In this document: in pieces, positions 14,175 to 14,301 of the stretch
Layout: each line of letters begins with the position of its first letter
How positions within the stretch are numbered: position 1 is the stretch's first letter
Notes under the pieces: generated by a model
Database searches by the model: none
What the model saw: only the letters and a program-made list of their open reading frames with translations
What the model was told of the DNA's origin: nothing
Translations under genes and position numbers: made by a program
Assembly (NCBI GenBank): GCA_019323495.1
Contig: JAHWHE010000059.1
Span: forward strand, 1-14,301
Direction of reading: 5' to 3'
DNA from: Candidatus Woesearchaeota archaeon
GTDB lineage: Archaea; Nanobdellota; Nanobdellia; Woesearchaeales; WJKV01
Length of the DNA: 14,301 nucleotides

Positions 14175-14301
14175 TTTTTGTTTTTTCTTGCTACTATCCC
14201 GTGCCTCGAGAGGCCTGCGGGGAATTCTTTCAAGGAAAAAGAAACGGCTGATACTTCGCAACCTTCATCAGAAATGATTTTCTTGATATTGTCCAAAGGC
14301 A
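14171..14301 (-). CDS. 3' end of a minus-strand gene, product unknown (5' partial)
   Basis: Reading leftward from the right edge, one minus-strand frame stays open for 42 codons to a TAA at 14173-14171. It starts PLDNIKKIISDEGCEVSAV and ends in SRHGIVARKNKN. The alternation of a helix, a strand and a final basic strand resembles the C-terminus of class I SAM-dependent methyltransferases, but the piece is too short to claim that. The other two minus frames hit stops within 24 codons of the edge. Its stop overlaps that of the preceding plus-strand gene, in line with the tight convergent packing elsewhere in the window. The real start lies outside the window. Confidence 0.5.
   Translation of the reverse strand, partial: PLDNIKKIISDEGCEVSAVSFSLKEFPAGLSRHGIVARKNKN
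14175..14187 (+). terminator. T-rich tract, probable archaeal terminator
   Basis: TTTTTGTTTTTTC follows directly after the stop of the 151-residue gene. Archaeal RNA polymerase terminates efficiently at such T runs. The tract also encodes the C-terminal lysine/asparagine residues of the converging minus-strand gene. Confidence 0.55.

Overview
The window looks like a chromosomal segment of an archaeon, most likely a small-genome DPANN-type lineage such as Woesearchaeota or Pacearchaeota; the phylum is inferred and was not tested. The archaeal evidence is direct: a GEK1-type D-aminoacyl-tRNA deacylase, an archaeal Elp3 with a radical-SAM CX4CX2C cluster, an aTrm4-like tRNA m5C methyltransferase, a methionyl-tRNA synthetase with paired zinc knuckles, and AT-rich TATA boxes at regular distances from start codons. 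Base composition is moderately AT-rich. Genes are packed tightly, with convergent stop codons 9 nt apart, 2 nt apart, or overlapping. I see no tRNA, rRNA, CRISPR array, transposase or phage gene.

Layout. Positions 3-725 hold the end of a probably secreted, glycosylated surface protein cut by the left edge, followed by dtdA (766-1611). The gap 1612-1792 has no gene but contains two interleaved inverted repeats and the promoter of a P2A-type calcium-pump ATPase (1793-4405). elp3 follows on the same strand (4439-6127). On the minus strand, 6137-7312 encodes a winged-helix protein whose C-terminal part has the residue pattern of a response-regulator receiver domain. A divergent promoter region separates it from an NSUN/Trm4-type methyltransferase (7395-8357). 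A small three-helix membrane protein is on the minus strand (8360-8677). After a second divergent promoter region comes a two-gene unit: a compact DegT-like PLP enzyme (8784-9590) and an MFS transporter (9587-10768), overlapping by ATGA. A third unit pairs an unrecognised 236-residue protein (10809-11519) with metG (11521-13644), one base apart. An unrecognised 151-residue protein with a strong Shine-Dalgarno sequence (13719-14174) ends tail-to-tail with the truncated 3' end of a minus-strand gene at the right edge.

How it fits together. Four of the recognisable genes act on tRNA: charging (metG), wobble-uridine modification (elp3), cytosine-5 methylation (Trm4-like) and removal of D-amino acids (dtdA). 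They lie in separate transcription units, so this is a translation-rich neighbourhood, not one operon. Envelope functions (surface protein, calcium pump, MFS, small membrane protein) are interspersed.

Promoters fall into two classes. elp3, the winged-helix/receiver gene, the Trm4-like gene and the DegT-like gene have TATA centres about 25-27 nt before the start codon and no Shine-Dalgarno, as expected for leaderless mRNAs. The calcium ATPase, the small membrane protein, the metG-partner gene and the 151-residue gene have TATA centres about 41-47 nt upstream plus a G-rich Shine-Dalgarno. The least explained items are the winged-helix/receiver fusion, the metG-coupled unknown, the DegT-like/MFS pair and the 1620-1726 repeat structure.
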